A DNA stretch of 18,168 nt from an uncultured Prevotella sp. (GCA_905210845.1 CAJLYG010000042.1:1-18168); one strand, 5' to 3'. Shown: positions 1 to 8,808, numbered from the stretch's first letter. Made by a program: numbers and translations. Notes: a model not told the origin generated them from the letters alone.

Positions 1-229
1 GAACACCCTGTCATTAGGCTACACCCTTCCATCCACGATCACCAAGCGCTACGGCATCAACAGCCTTCGCTTTTATGTGACCGGCTACAATGTCTTCTGT
101 ATCACGGGCTATTCAGGATACGATCCTGAGGTAGACTGTGTGCGCAGGACCAACCTGACACCTGGGGTGGACTATTCCGCTTACCCCAAGAGCCGTCAGT
201 TTGTCGTTGGCCTTAACTTGAACTTCTAA
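1..229 (+). CDS. SusC-like TonB-dependent outer-membrane transporter, C-terminal end (partial)
   Basis: The only open frame from base 2 to the TAA at 227-229 encodes about 75 residues with the typical end of a SusC/RagA-family beta-barrel: RFYVTGYNVFCITGYSGYDPEV, an S-A-Y-P-K-S-R-Q segment, and a last strand VVGLNLNF ending in aromatic Phe, the usual outer-membrane insertion signal. SusC proteins import oligosaccharides through the outer membrane using TonB energy, with a SusD lipoprotein as lid. The N-terminal bulk lies outside the window. The next gene, susD-like, starts 20 bases later, the usual SusC-SusD order in a polysaccharide utilisation locus. Substrate cannot be read from this fragment. 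Confidence 0.93.
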   Translation, partial: NTLSLGYTLPSTITKRYGINSLRFYVTGYNVFCITGYSGYDPEVDCVRRTNLTPGVDYSAYPKSRQFVVGLNLNF

Positions 230-249
230 TCAACGGAAAGGAAAAGAAC

Positions 250-2087
250 ATGAAAAAGTATATCCAAAAACTTTCGACCATAGCATTAGCATTCTGCACC
301 ATCGTGATGACATCCTGTGACATGGATTCAGAAACCAAGTCCTCACTCGACTCATCCTCGATCTTTGCACAATACTCATTGGCAGAGAATGCTGTATTAG
401 GCATCCTCCAGTCTTTCGGGGAGACCAACTCCTACCGCGGACGCTTCATTCCTTATTATGGAATGAACACGGACGTGGAATGGATCAATGGCGGAGATGC
501 CACCAAGATCCCCGATGGCGACAAGTACGACCTTTGCGCTTATAATCCCACGCCTACCAATACGCAGATGAATAACACGACGAATGCGTATGCTAAGTTC
601 TATGAAGGGATCGAGCGTGCTAACATGGCCATCAAAGGATTAAGGCAATATGGGAATATAGAAAGCAATACAGACATGGCATCCCTGTTGGGAGAGGCCA
701 TCACCTTGCGCACGATCTTATACTTCGACCTGATCAAGGGATGGGGAGATGTGCCTGCACGGTGGGAGCCAATCTCAACCCAGACCATGTACCAAGGTCG
801 CACCGACCGTGATTCCATCTATGTCCACCTGTTAGACGACCTGAAAGAAGCCGAGGATTACGTGGCATGGCCGAATGCCTCCTCAACGACTTCCACCACG
901 GAGCGTGTGAGCAAGGCTTTCGTCAAAGCACTCCGGGCACGTATCGCCCTTTGTGCAGGAGGCTATAGCCAGCGAGCAGACGGTACTATCCGCCTGAGCA
1001 ATCTCCCAGCCCTCTCACCTGCCAACATGTATGCCATCGCCAAGGACGAATGCGAAGATATCATCAAGCAAGGCTGTAACAAGCTTGGCACCTTCGAGGA
1101 AAACTTCCGGAAGCTCTGCCAAGATGACGTGACTGCCGGTGGCGAGTCCATCTATGAGATTCCTTTCTCTGACGGACGAGGACGTGTACTCTTCACCTGG
1201 GGTGTACAGCACAATACCAAGGACCAGTACACCTTCCAGGCAAAAGGTGGCGTGAACGGTCCGCTCCCTACCCTCTTCTACGATTATGACGTGGAAGATG
1301 CACGCCGCGATATAACCTGTGTCCCATACGACTGGAGTTCAACGACACGACAATCACCAGTAATAATATCACCTATAAAGTCAAGAAGACACACCAACAA
1401 TTGCGTAACATCTACAAGTGGTGCTTCGGCAAGCTACGTTATGAATGGATGAATCGCTACGTGACCTCTACCAATGACGATGGCATCAACTTCCAGTACA
1501 TGCGGTTGGCTGATGTCTACCTGATGGCAGCAGAGGCAGAGAACTACCTGAATGGACCTACTGCGGCCGCCTCATATATGCGTCCCATCCTTGAGCGAGC
1601 CCTTCCCGCAGCGAAAGTCAGTACGCTCATGACAAAATACACAGCCAATAAAGACGCGTTCCAGAAAGGTATCGTAGAACAGCGCGCGTTCGAGTTTGCC
1701 GGTGAGCAACTGCGGAAAGAGGATCTGATCCGTTGGAATATGCTCTCTACAAGCTTGGCAGCAGAGATAGTAAAGCTCGATCAACTCAGGAATCTCAGTG
1801 GCGACTACGCCGACCTTCCAGCCAACCTCTATACGAAGCTGGCCAGCGACGGGGTTACCTTAGTCATCTACGGACTGAACCATGGAGATACGGATGAGGA
1901 AGGTACCAGGCTCGTCGCCAATGAAGGCTATGAGAAAACGGCATGGATCAGCCCTACTAAGTTGGAGGACAAATATATCAATGCCCTTTACTGTAACAAC
2001 CCAGACAAATACCAGTACTGGCCTATCTGGCAAACCTTTATCGACTCCAGCAATGGACAGCTTGACAATAGTTGGCTGGGGTATTAA
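250..2087 (+). pseudogene. SusD/RagB-like glycan-binding outer-membrane lipoprotein, broken by a -1 frameshift
   Basis: The ATG at 250 follows an A/G-rich leader (ggaaaggaaaag) and opens a lipoprotein signal peptide with lipobox M-T-S-C (Cys23), then acidic D-M-D-S-E as in surface-exported Bacteroidota lipoproteins. The first frame has SusD features (TPR-like helices with ITLRTILYFDLIKGWGDVP, the SARA-like ERVSKAFVKALRARIAL) but after CVPYDW at about 1335 runs into unrelated sequence and stops at 1450-1452. The -1 frame continues directly from 1335 with EFNDTTITSNNITYKVKK, then NFQYMRLADVYLMAAEA and the C-terminus NSWLGY, stopping at 2087. Restoring one base, for example a G in the GG run at 1334-1335, gives about 612 residues, a normal SusD length. 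Either a true inactivating mutation, a phase-variable or recoded site, or a sequencing error. SusD identity is certain; the cause of the shift is not. Confidence 0.9.
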
Positions 2088-2114
2088 CACAAGGATGTCT
2101 TAACAATAAAAATC

Positions 2115-3725
2115 ATGAACATGTTAAATAAGTTATCAACCTATTTGCTGGTCCTTTGCGCAGCCTTAGCACTGGCAAGTTGCAGCGATCCGATGGATGA
2201 GATTACCTCGCTGATCACGGGCAGGAATTTCTCCCCTACCAATTTCACAGCCAAAGTAAAGAACAAGACCAATGTGCAATTGACATGGGACGGATCATCA
2301 GATGCGGATAGTTATAAGATCGAAATATATGCAGGCGATAGCTTGGAATTCAATGCATCCAACTTAGTGCAGACCATTGAGGGCTTGACCGCCAGCTCCA
2401 GTCCTTATACGATTACAGGACTGGACGGTGAGACGCAGTACTCATTCCGTATCCAAGCCATCACCTCGACAGATGCATCCCGCGACTCAAAATGGACGGG
2501 AGCAGCCTGCAAGACCGATGCCGAGCAAATCTTCTATGCCTTAGGGGAATCACAAGTCGGCGCTAAGTGGGTGACCTTGTCATGGCCAGCGACTTATGAG
2601 GCTACGACCATCACGCTGACCCCTTCCGATGGAGGGACAGCCATCACTTATTCAATCACGGCAGATGATATTGCCCAAGGGACTGCTACCATTACCGGAC
2701 TTACCCCTGAAACAGAATATACAGCCGTGATGAAAAGGAGCAATGGCAAGACAAGAGGCACGCTCACCTTTACAACAGGCATCGACCTTGCCGATACGGA
2801 CATCTTGGTGAGCCCAGGAGATGACATCCGGACAAAGATCGAGAACGCACCTGCTGGATACCGCCTGGTCATCAAGCCTGGAACGTACATGATCAGCAGT
2901 GACACTGAAGGAAAAGCCGGCGTTATCACCATCAACAAGAATGTTACCCTGAAAGGATTGCGCGCTTCCGACCATCCTGTGATCCAAGGACGCTTCGCAC
3001 TCGCCGACGGAGCTTCACTTGTCTTGGATCAGGTCAACCTCGACGGCAGTCAGAATGAGACCACCGACCACGCCATCACTTACGCTACAGCAGGGAAATT
3101 CAATGAACTGACGATCACCAACAGTGAGATACATAAATTCACCAAGGGATTCTTCTACATCAACGAGGCAGCCCTGATCAACACCATCGACATTGAAAAC
3201 TGCATCATTTACCATATCGAATGCTCTGGCGGTGACTGCTTCGACTCACGAAAGGGCGGTTATAATACCTTCAACTTCATCGGTAACACAATGTACGACT
3301 CCGCGAATAGCCGTGATGTAGTGCGTATGGACAACGCCTCGTCAAAGGTATCGGCAACCCCTGTTATCACCTTCGACCATAACACCTTCTATCATGTTGG
3401 GGATGGAGATGCCAACTACCGTTTCTTCTATGTGCGCTTCACCGGCAACACCATCAACTTCACGAACAATATCGTGGTTGGATTCAATAACAAACGAGGG
3501 TTTGCCAATCAGAAGACGACAGCTATCCCGACTTTCAAGAATAACTTCTATTACGATTGCAAGAACCTGCAAAGTTTGGCAGAAGGCAATACGGAAACGA
3601 CTATTACCTGCTATGATACCAATGGGACAACCCTCAGCAGTGATCCTTTCAAGGATGCTGCCCATGCTGACTTTACCTTGATCAACGATGAGGTGACGGG
3701 AGGTGATCCCAGATGGATAAAATAA
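2115..3725 (+). CDS. PUL surface lipoprotein with fibronectin type III repeats and a beta-helix C-terminal half (DUF4957/DUF5123-like)
   Basis: This 536-residue protein has a signal peptide with lipobox L-A-S-C (Cys23) followed by SDPMDE, suggesting display on the cell surface. Residues about 40-135 form an FN3 domain (NVQLTWDGSSDADSYKIEI ... LDGETQYSFRIQAI). Residues about 145-222 look like a second FN3 copy (TGLTPETEYTAVMKR). From about 228 a repetitive beta-strand region with many Asn and Asp turns (TLKGLRASDHPVIQG, FNFIGNTMYDSANSRDVVR) has the look of a pectate-lyase-like right-handed beta-helix, matching my memory of DUF4957 followed by DUF5123. It lies 27 bases after the susD-like gene, in the place of a SusE/F-type surface glycan-binding protein. 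Such proteins often occur in pectin-type loci, so binding of a polyuronide is a guess; a catalytic role cannot be excluded. The ATG at 2121 is an equally possible start. A strong terminator follows. Confidence 0.82.
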   Translation: MNMLNKLSTYLLVLCAALALASCSDPMDEITSLITGRNFSPTNFTAKVKNKTNVQLTWDGSSDADSYKIEIYAGDSLEFNASNLVQTIEGLTASSSPYTITGLDGETQYSFRIQAITSTDASRDSKWTGAACKTDAEQIFYALGESQVGAKWVTLSWPATYEATTITLTPSDGGTAITYSITADDIAQGTATITGLTPETEYTAVMKRSNGKTRGTLTFTTGIDLADTDILVSPGDDIRTKIENAPAGYRLVIKPGTYMISSDTEGKAGVITINKNVTLKGLRASDHPVIQGRFALADGASLVLDQVNLDGSQNETTDHAITYATAGKFNELTITNSEIHKFTKGFFYINEAALINTIDIENCIIYHIECSGGDCFDSRKGGYNTFNFIGNTMYDSANSRDVVRMDNASSKVSATPVITFDHNTFYHVGDGDANYRFFYVRFTGNTINFTNNIVVGFNNKRGFANQKTTAIPTFKNNFYYDCKNLQSLAEGNTETTITCYDTNGTTLSSDPFKDAAHADFTLINDEVTGGDPRWIK

Positions 3726-3766
3726 GAGTCCTTGATAGGATATAACTAGATAAACATTCTGATTGG

Positions 3767-3801
3767 AGAGCTTCCTGGTGAGATGCCAGGGAGCTCTTTT
3801 T
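3767..3801 (+). terminator. Rho-independent terminator of the susCD operon
   Basis: A 12-base stem pairs AGAGCTTCCTGG (3767-3778) with CCAGGGAGCTCT (3786-3797), with one G-T pair, a 7-base loop, and TTTTT at 3797-3801. It begins 41 bases after the lipoprotein stop and closes the + strand operon. Confidence 0.88.
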
Positions 3802-3830
3802 ATGAATGGAGATCCCATTTGGGGAATAAA

Positions 3831-3863
3831 AAAAGAGGAACTGCATGGAGCAATTCCTCTTTT
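3831..3863 (-). terminator. Terminator of the GH57/GT4/debranching-enzyme operon
   Basis: The arms AAAAGAGGAACTGC (3831-3844) and GCAATTCCTCTTTT (3850-3863) pair over 14 positions with one mismatch or wobble. On the - strand a T-run follows (A-run at 3828-3834 on +). It lies 21 bases beyond the GH57 stop. The T-run on + could also make it work in that direction, backing up the neighbouring terminator. Confidence 0.82.
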
Positions 3864-3884
3864 AATCCGTCAATGGAAGACGGT

Positions 3885-5324
3885 TTATTCCTGAGCAGAA
3901 GACTTTGGAGCCGCAGTCTTGGCTGAAGACTTCCGGCACGAACTCCTTTTAACCGGAGCCTTCTTGGGAGCAGCTTCTTTCTTCCCTTCCAACTTATCAA
4001 TCTTTGCCTTGAGCTTTTCCTCTGTCGACTCCATCTTCTCCAGCTTCGTTTGCAGGCGGGTGATCTCCTTCTCTTTCATGTCAATCTCATCCCCTTGGTT
4101 GCGGATCGTCGTCAATAGACCATTCAACTCTTCATTGCCAATCTCTTCTGGATACAGGCTGTTAACCCTGTTCAGGAAGTCGCCCAAGATGTTCATATAG
4201 TTCGTAAAAGCATCAAACGGACTACTATAGATACCACGATCAAGACCGACATTAGAAGGTTTGGTGGTCATGAAACGGAAATTGTTACTTGCCTGGAGGT
4301 AATCCCAGTCGACGTTAATGCGAGGATCATCAGCGATGCGCACGCGATCAGCAACACTGTATAGCTTATTAAAAGCCTCACGCTGCATCGGGTTCCCTAA
4401 CCAACAGCTCACGTCACGCTCCTCGTCTACCCATGACAAGGTATCGGGGACATCTAAGTTCCCAACACTCTTCATCTTCATGCAAATCTCGGATGGCGTA
4501 GAGAAGATGATTCCCTTTTGCTTAGCGCAAACAGGAAGAGCCTTGATGAACTCCAAGATATTACTTGACAAAGGCTGTGCGATACCTAAGGCAGACAATT
4601 CCATAAAGATATTGATGACTTGCTCCTCCTCTGGGAAAGAAGCAATTTCATTGATGTAATTATCGGCGAAGAGAGGATACTCATCCCAATCGCTATTGTT
4701 GAAGCGCAAGGAAATGTCATCACTCAGTTTTACGTCACGCAACAACAATTTCAAATCCGGAGCTAACGCACAGTTATAAACATAATGTGGTGACTTCCAT
4801 CCAAGTACATGCTTTGCCCCTTCGGTAAGCATACCCTTGAATCCCATATCTGAAGCCTGTTGCCCTATCTCGTCACTGTAAATAAGAGAAGAGTTACGCA
4901 ATACCTTGGGCGACTGTCCAAAGTACTCCTTGATCTTCTCACATTGCCGTTTTACCTCCTTAGAGAAGCTCTCGGGATTAGCCAGAGACGCTAATCCATG
5001 GGAATAAGGCTCTGCAAGAAATTCTACGCACCCCGACTGGTTCAGTTCCTGAAGCTTTTCCAATACCTGTGGGGCATGCAGTTCCAATTGCTCCATGCCA
5101 ACCCCAGACAAGGAAAAGGCTACCTTGAAATAATCCCCATGGTCCTTGATCATCTCGCCCAAAGCATTCAAGGCAGGCATATAGGAATGTTCTGCTATGT
5201 CCGTGATGGAACGCTCGTTTTCATAATCATCGTAATAATAATGATCGGTACCAATATCGAAGAAACGATATCGCTTCAGATGGATGATCTGATGTATTTC
5301 GAAATATAGACAGATTGTTTTCAT
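3885..5324 (-). CDS. GH57-family (alpha-amylase-like) protein with altered active-site motifs
   Basis: This 479-residue protein is recognisable as the Bacteroidota GH57 alpha-amylase type by its start CLYFEIHQ (His11), YRFFDIGTDHYY, EFLAEPYSHGL (Glu105, expected nucleophile position), LIYSDEIG and SWVDEERDVSCWLGN. Several positions normally invariant in my memory of the family differ: HQP reads HQI, the N-T-E of the RNTELIYSDE segment reads N-S-S, and the catalytic-acid segment usually MDYETFGEHQ reads MELSALGIAQ (241-250) while both flanks are conserved. So it may be inactive or have a changed role. The C-terminus is a coiled coil (about 395-450) followed by a Lys/Ala/Ser-rich basic tail. 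No signal peptide is seen, so it is probably cytoplasmic. It is the last gene of an operon, 34 bases after the glycosyltransferase; no Shine-Dalgarno is visible. Family assignment is strong, loss of activity is inference. Confidence 0.88.
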   Translation of the reverse strand: MKTICLYFEIHQIIHLKRYRFFDIGTDHYYYDDYENERSITDIAEHSYMPALNALGEMIKDHGDYFKVAFSLSGVGMEQLELHAPQVLEKLQELNQSGCVEFLAEPYSHGLASLANPESFSKEVKRQCEKIKEYFGQSPKVLRNSSLIYSDEIGQQASDMGFKGMLTEGAKHVLGWKSPHYVYNCALAPDLKLLLRDVKLSDDISLRFNNSDWDEYPLFADNYINEIASFPEEEQVINIFMELSALGIAQPLSSNILEFIKALPVCAKQKGIIFSTPSEICMKMKSVGNLDVPDTLSWVDEERDVSCWLGNPMQREAFNKLYSVADRVRIADDPRINVDWDYLQASNNFRFMTTKPSNVGLDRGIYSSPFDAFTNYMNILGDFLNRVNSLYPEEIGNEELNGLLTTIRNQGDEIDMKEKEITRLQTKLEKMESTEEKLKAKIDKLEGKKEAAPKKAPVKRSSCRKSSAKTAAPKSSAQE

Positions 5325-5358
5325 CGCTTTAAATGTTTATGGTTATTGTTATCGTCGG

Positions 5359-6627
5359 TTACCTCCAACCGAGTGTCCTTTCATATAGTTCCTTGATCCA
5401 TGCACCTACTTTAGCCCACGTAATCTGGTCCACTTCCTTCTTACCCTCTTCCTGAAGATACTTAAAGAGACTTTCATTGTTGCAGATAGAATACATGGCA
5501 TCAGCTAATGCATGTATATCCCAATAGTCAACCTTGATACAGTTGTGAAGGATCTCCGCGCATCCGCTTTGTTTAGAGATGATGGTTGGGGTCCCACACT
5601 GCATGGCTTCCAATGGTGAGATTCCAAATGGCTCACTGACAGAAGGCATCACATAGACATCTGAGTCTTTCAAGCATTCATAAACCTGCTTCCCTCGCAT
5701 GAATCCAGGAAAATGAAGACGGTCGGCGATGCCTCTCTCTGCAGCCAAGTAGATCATTTGCTCCATCATGTCTCCACTTCCGGCAAAGCAGAAACGGATA
5801 TTCCGGGTGCGATGCAGCACCATGTTAGCTGCCTCGACAAAATACTCTGGACCTTTCTGCATGGTAATTCTCCCAAGGAAAGTGACGATTTTCTCTTTGC
5901 CCCTGTGGTCGGGACGAGGGATTGCCTCTAATTCTGGTTTTAAAGGATAGACTGCATTATGCACGGTGAAGACCTTTCGCGGATCCTGATGATATTGGTT
6001 GATGACAGTCTGACGGGTAAGCTCTGAGACGCACATGATACAATCCGCATTGTCCATCCCATCCTTCTCAATGCCGTAAACGGTAGGATTGACATGACCA
6101 CGGGAGCGGTCGAAATCCGTCGCATGCACATGGATACACAAGGGCTTGCCACTCACCTTCTTGGCATGGATGCCTGCGGGGAAGGTCAACCAGTCATGTG
6201 CATGGATGATATCAAAATCAAGCGTGCGTGCCACCACACCGGCAATAATAGAATAGTTGTTAATCTCTTCATGCAGATTTCCCGGATAACCACCGGCAAA
6301 CTCCATGCAACCGAGATCATTTACGTTCATATAATTAAAGTCCGCATAGATATGGTCACGAAACCTGAAATACAGATCTGGGTCCATGATGTTCCCCACA
6401 CGGCTCTGCACATAGTTCCTGTCCACGTCACGGTAAGCAATGGGCACGCTGTTCATGGCGACGATATTGCAGGCACTACGGTCCTCATCCCCAAAGGGCT
6501 TGGGAAGACAAAGGGTGATCTCCACTCCTCCCTGTGCATGCAATCCCTGGGATATGCCAAAGTTTGCCGTAGCAAGACCACCATAAACATGAGGAGGATA
6601 CTCCCATCCAAACATTAATACTTTCAT
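5359..6627 (-). CDS. GT4-type glycosyltransferase, probable glycogen/alpha-glucan synthase
   Basis: This 422-residue GT-B fold glycosyltransferase begins VLMFGWEYPPHVYGGLATANFG, the glycogen-synthase-like N-terminal loop. It has IIHAHDWLTFPAG at 140-152, and a C-terminal Rossmann domain with TFLGRITMQKGPEYFVEA (249-266) and the donor-binding E-x7-E motif EPFGISPLE (Glu332, Glu340), the retaining GT4/GT5 signature. It is likely cytosolic and adds glucose from a nucleotide sugar to glycogen; the donor (UDP- or ADP-glucose) cannot be read from sequence. It lies between the debranching enzyme (11-base gap) and the GH57 gene, an arrangement I recall in many Bacteroidales genomes. An unusually strong AGGAGG precedes the start and overlaps the upstream stop codon, suggesting coupled translation. 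Confidence 0.9.
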   Translation of the reverse strand: MKVLMFGWEYPPHVYGGLATANFGISQGLHAQGGVEITLCLPKPFGDEDRSACNIVAMNSVPIAYRDVDRNYVQSRVGNIMDPDLYFRFRDHIYADFNYMNVNDLGCMEFAGGYPGNLHEEINNYSIIAGVVARTLDFDIIHAHDWLTFPAGIHAKKVSGKPLCIHVHATDFDRSRGHVNPTVYGIEKDGMDNADCIMCVSELTRQTVINQYHQDPRKVFTVHNAVYPLKPELEAIPRPDHRGKEKIVTFLGRITMQKGPEYFVEAANMVLHRTRNIRFCFAGSGDMMEQMIYLAAERGIADRLHFPGFMRGKQVYECLKDSDVYVMPSVSEPFGISPLEAMQCGTPTIISKQSGCAEILHNCIKVDYWDIHALADAMYSICNNESLFKYLQEEGKKEVDQITWAKVGAWIKELYERTLGWR

Positions 6628-6634
6628 AAGGCTT

Positions 6635-6641
6635 CCTCCTA
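6635..6641 (-). promoter_or_regulatory. Strong Shine-Dalgarno of the GT4 gene, overlapping the upstream stop codon
   Basis: On the - strand TAGGAGG is followed by seven bases and the ATG at 6627. The TAG is the stop codon of the debranching-enzyme gene. A full AGGAGG is uncommon in Bacteroidota, which mostly initiate without it. It fixes the start of the glycosyltransferase and suggests re-initiation coupling. Confidence 0.7.
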
Positions 6642-8585
6642 TTTAAATTGATACTTTTCCAGCATTTCCAAGGCACGCAGGATCTCTGCTACATTCATGG
6701 CAAAAGACATGGCCCCACGCCCACGGAAAGGTGGGTTCCCATCAAACAGTTCCGAGATAGTCCCAAGGCAATGGTACGACATCTCATCCTCATATCCCAC
6801 CATCTGCCGCTCAATGAAGCTCAGGCGGGTACGCTTATAGAGCTTCAGGCTTGCCTCCATATAGAAGCCGCCTAACCAAGGCCAAGCCGTTCCCTGATGA
6901 TAAGCATAGTCACGCTGCGTCTGTGGACCTACATAAATAGGGTTATATCCCCCACTCTTAGGTGACAAAGAGCGCAGCCCTTTCGGGGTTAAAAGCTCCT
7001 TCGTACAGATGTCCAAGATCTTCCTTTTCTGCTCCTGGTCTAAAGGAGAATAGTCAAAGGCCACAGGGAAGATCATGTTCGGACGGACACTCCAGTCTAC
7101 CATCTTGCCATCCACATAGTCATAAAGATAGCCATAGTCGTTAAGGAAGGTGTCCAAGAATGACTGCTTGCACACATCTGCACGCGCTTCCAGTTCTCCC
7201 CCCTTCTCTTCCTTCCCTGCAAGCATTGACAAGGAAGCCGCAAACTTTAACGCATTGTACCAAAGAGCATTGATTTCCACGCAGTAACCTGTACGGGGGA
7301 CGACCGGGCGACCATTGGCGGTAGAGTTCATCCATGTCATGGCCACCTCCTTGCCATCAATCTTCACCAGTCCATTGTCATCCAAGATGAGGTTAGGATG
7401 CTTATTGGCAAGAATGAACTCAACAATATCCTGCACTAATTTACCATACATCTGAAGGCACTTCTCCTTGCCCAATTCCTCGGAATACTGCTGGACAGCC
7501 CAAATACACCAAAGGGGAACATCCGGTTTGTCAATCTCATAGATTTGTACAGAAAGCGGTTTCTTTTCCATGAACTCTCGGAGTCCTCTTTCTGCAGTCT
7601 TCATCACCAACTCGAAATAATCCTGTTCGTCAATAGACAGGGTTAGTCCTGGAAGGGAAATGAACATGTCACGGGCGCGGCACTTGAACCATGGATATCC
7701 GGCAAGGAGATAGCGGTCATCGTTTTTCTTACGGATATGGAACTGATGGGCAGCGTTGACCAAGCAATGAAAGAAGTTATCCCGTGGACTACGTTCTTCG
7801 ACTTCCTTGTCAAATAGATTCTTCAAGGTACTGGTCTTGATTTCAGATGTAGAGCCCGAGAACACGATACTCTCCCCCTTTCTGATATTCATCTCGAAAT
7901 AACCCGGCACATATAAGTCTTCGTTGGAAGCATACCCACGTTCTTGCTCTTTCGGGTATTCAATCCCTCTATACCAGTCTGGTTGGAAAACAAACTCATT
8001 CTTCTTGCTGAACTGCATGTAAAGATCAGGATACCCGGCATACATACACGTCTTGATCCCATTATCCACCAAGGAATAATCACGGTTAGCCGTTGAATTC
8101 TCATGTGTAAACTGTCGTACGCTCCTGAAAGCCAGGAATGGACGGAAGCGTAATGTGGTCGCGGAATGCGCATCAACCAAAGTGTAGCGAATCAGGATAC
8201 GGTCTTCATAGTGCTGGAAGACAACCTCCTTCTTCAATAAGACACCACCAACGCGGTAGAGCGTGGTAGGAACCTTGTCACAATTAAACTCCCGGATATA
8301 CTTGTGACCATTTGGACTGTAATTGTTGCCCTGATATTTATGGAGGCCTAAATTAAACTCTGCTCCATGCTGGATGACCGTAACGTCCAAGGAAGAAAGC
8401 AAGACATGACTTTCATCGTCCAGTTCCGGAACAGGGACAACCAACAAGCCATGATACCTCCGCGTGTTACAGTCTACAATGGTGGAACAAGAGTACGCTC
8501 CCGAACGATTTGTACGTAGCAATTCCTTCGGTAAAGATTCCTCCAGGTTAGTCATCAGAGACTTTTCAAATCGTAGATAACTCAT
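6639..8585 (-). CDS. Glycogen debranching enzyme (amylo-alpha-1,6-glucosidase, GH133-type)
   Basis: This 648-residue protein has a bacterial GDE N-terminal domain (NRSGAYSCSTIVDCNTRRYHG at about 26-46) and an (alpha/alpha)6-barrel C-terminal domain with WFKCRARDMFISLPGL near residue 300, the VPRTGYCVEINALWYNAL segment near 430-445 and the late YHQGTAWPWLGGF near 565. These are the landmarks of the archaeal/bacterial amylo-alpha-1,6-glucosidase family that removes alpha-1,6 branches from glycogen or limit dextrin in the cytoplasm. It is first in a three-gene operon with the GT4 enzyme and the GH57 protein, so synthesis and breakdown enzymes are made together. A TTTG-N20-TAATTTTG promoter lies about 95 bases upstream, giving a leader of roughly 88 bases. 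Divergent to a Crp/Fnr-type regulator gene. Confidence 0.93.
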   Translation of the reverse strand: MSYLRFEKSLMTNLEESLPKELLRTNRSGAYSCSTIVDCNTRRYHGLLVVPVPELDDESHVLLSSLDVTVIQHGAEFNLGLHKYQGNNYSPNGHKYIREFNCDKVPTTLYRVGGVLLKKEVVFQHYEDRILIRYTLVDAHSATTLRFRPFLAFRSVRQFTHENSTANRDYSLVDNGIKTCMYAGYPDLYMQFSKKNEFVFQPDWYRGIEYPKEQERGYASNEDLYVPGYFEMNIRKGESIVFSGSTSEIKTSTLKNLFDKEVEERSPRDNFFHCLVNAAHQFHIRKKNDDRYLLAGYPWFKCRARDMFISLPGLTLSIDEQDYFELVMKTAERGLREFMEKKPLSVQIYEIDKPDVPLWCIWAVQQYSEELGKEKCLQMYGKLVQDIVEFILANKHPNLILDDNGLVKIDGKEVAMTWMNSTANGRPVVPRTGYCVEINALWYNALKFAASLSMLAGKEEKGGELEARADVCKQSFLDTFLNDYGYLYDYVDGKMVDWSVRPNMIFPVAFDYSPLDQEQKRKILDICTKELLTPKGLRSLSPKSGGYNPIYVGPQTQRDYAYHQGTAWPWLGGFYMEASLKLYKRTRLSFIERQMVGYEDEMSYHCLGTISELFDGNPPFRGRGAMSFAMNVAEILRALEMLEKYQFK

Positions 8586-8678
8586 AGTTCTCTATTAAGG
8601 TAATTAATATTGATCACTATACATTTGTGTCTGGCAGGCTTTATCATGATTAGATATCAGGCCATCATACACTGTTTT

Positions 8679-8710
8679 CAAAATTAGTAAAAATAAAGCA
8701 AACCAACAAA
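8679..8710 (-). promoter_or_regulatory. Bacteroidota-type promoter of the glycogen operon
   Basis: On the - strand TTTG (8710-8707), 20 bases, then TAATTTTG (8686-8679) matches the -33/-7 consensus TTTG / TAnnTTTG. Predicted transcription start near 8674, about 88 bases before the debranching-enzyme ATG. Confidence 0.7.
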
Positions 8711-8800
8711 TAAATGCTCCGAAAAAGTCGTAAAAAGTTTTTTTTTATGTTCTATAATATAATTTTCGTCAAATAAAATCCTTATTCAAGAAATAATTAC

Positions 8801-8808
8801 TAATTTTG
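8801..8808 (+). promoter_or_regulatory. -7 promoter element of the Crp/Fnr-type regulator gene
   Basis: TAATTTTG matches the TAnnTTTG consensus and lies 27 bases before the ATG at 8836. No clear TTTG is seen at the -33 distance, so the promoter may be weak or activator-dependent. The TTG that would extend the ORF upstream (8806) is inside this element, arguing against that start. Confidence 0.55.

Noticed and set aside
1401..2087. Second half of susD as an independent gene from ATG 1401
   Set aside because: Residues homologous to SusD continue upstream of this ATG in the same frame as far as 1335, so it is the rest of a frameshifted gene.
3342..3818. 158-codon ORF on the - strand opposite the PUL lipoprotein
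   Set aside because: It runs through the susCD terminator and the 3' part of a well-supported gene; no domain recognised.
6094..6618. 174-codon ORF on the + strand inside the glycosyltransferase gene
   Set aside because: Antisense to a clearly conserved GT4 gene, without recognisable domains, promoter or ribosome site.
6639..8585. Debranching enzyme possibly inactive because of TWMNS instead of TWMDA
   Set aside because: I recall the Asn version as normal in Bacteroidota members, and all other landmarks are intact.
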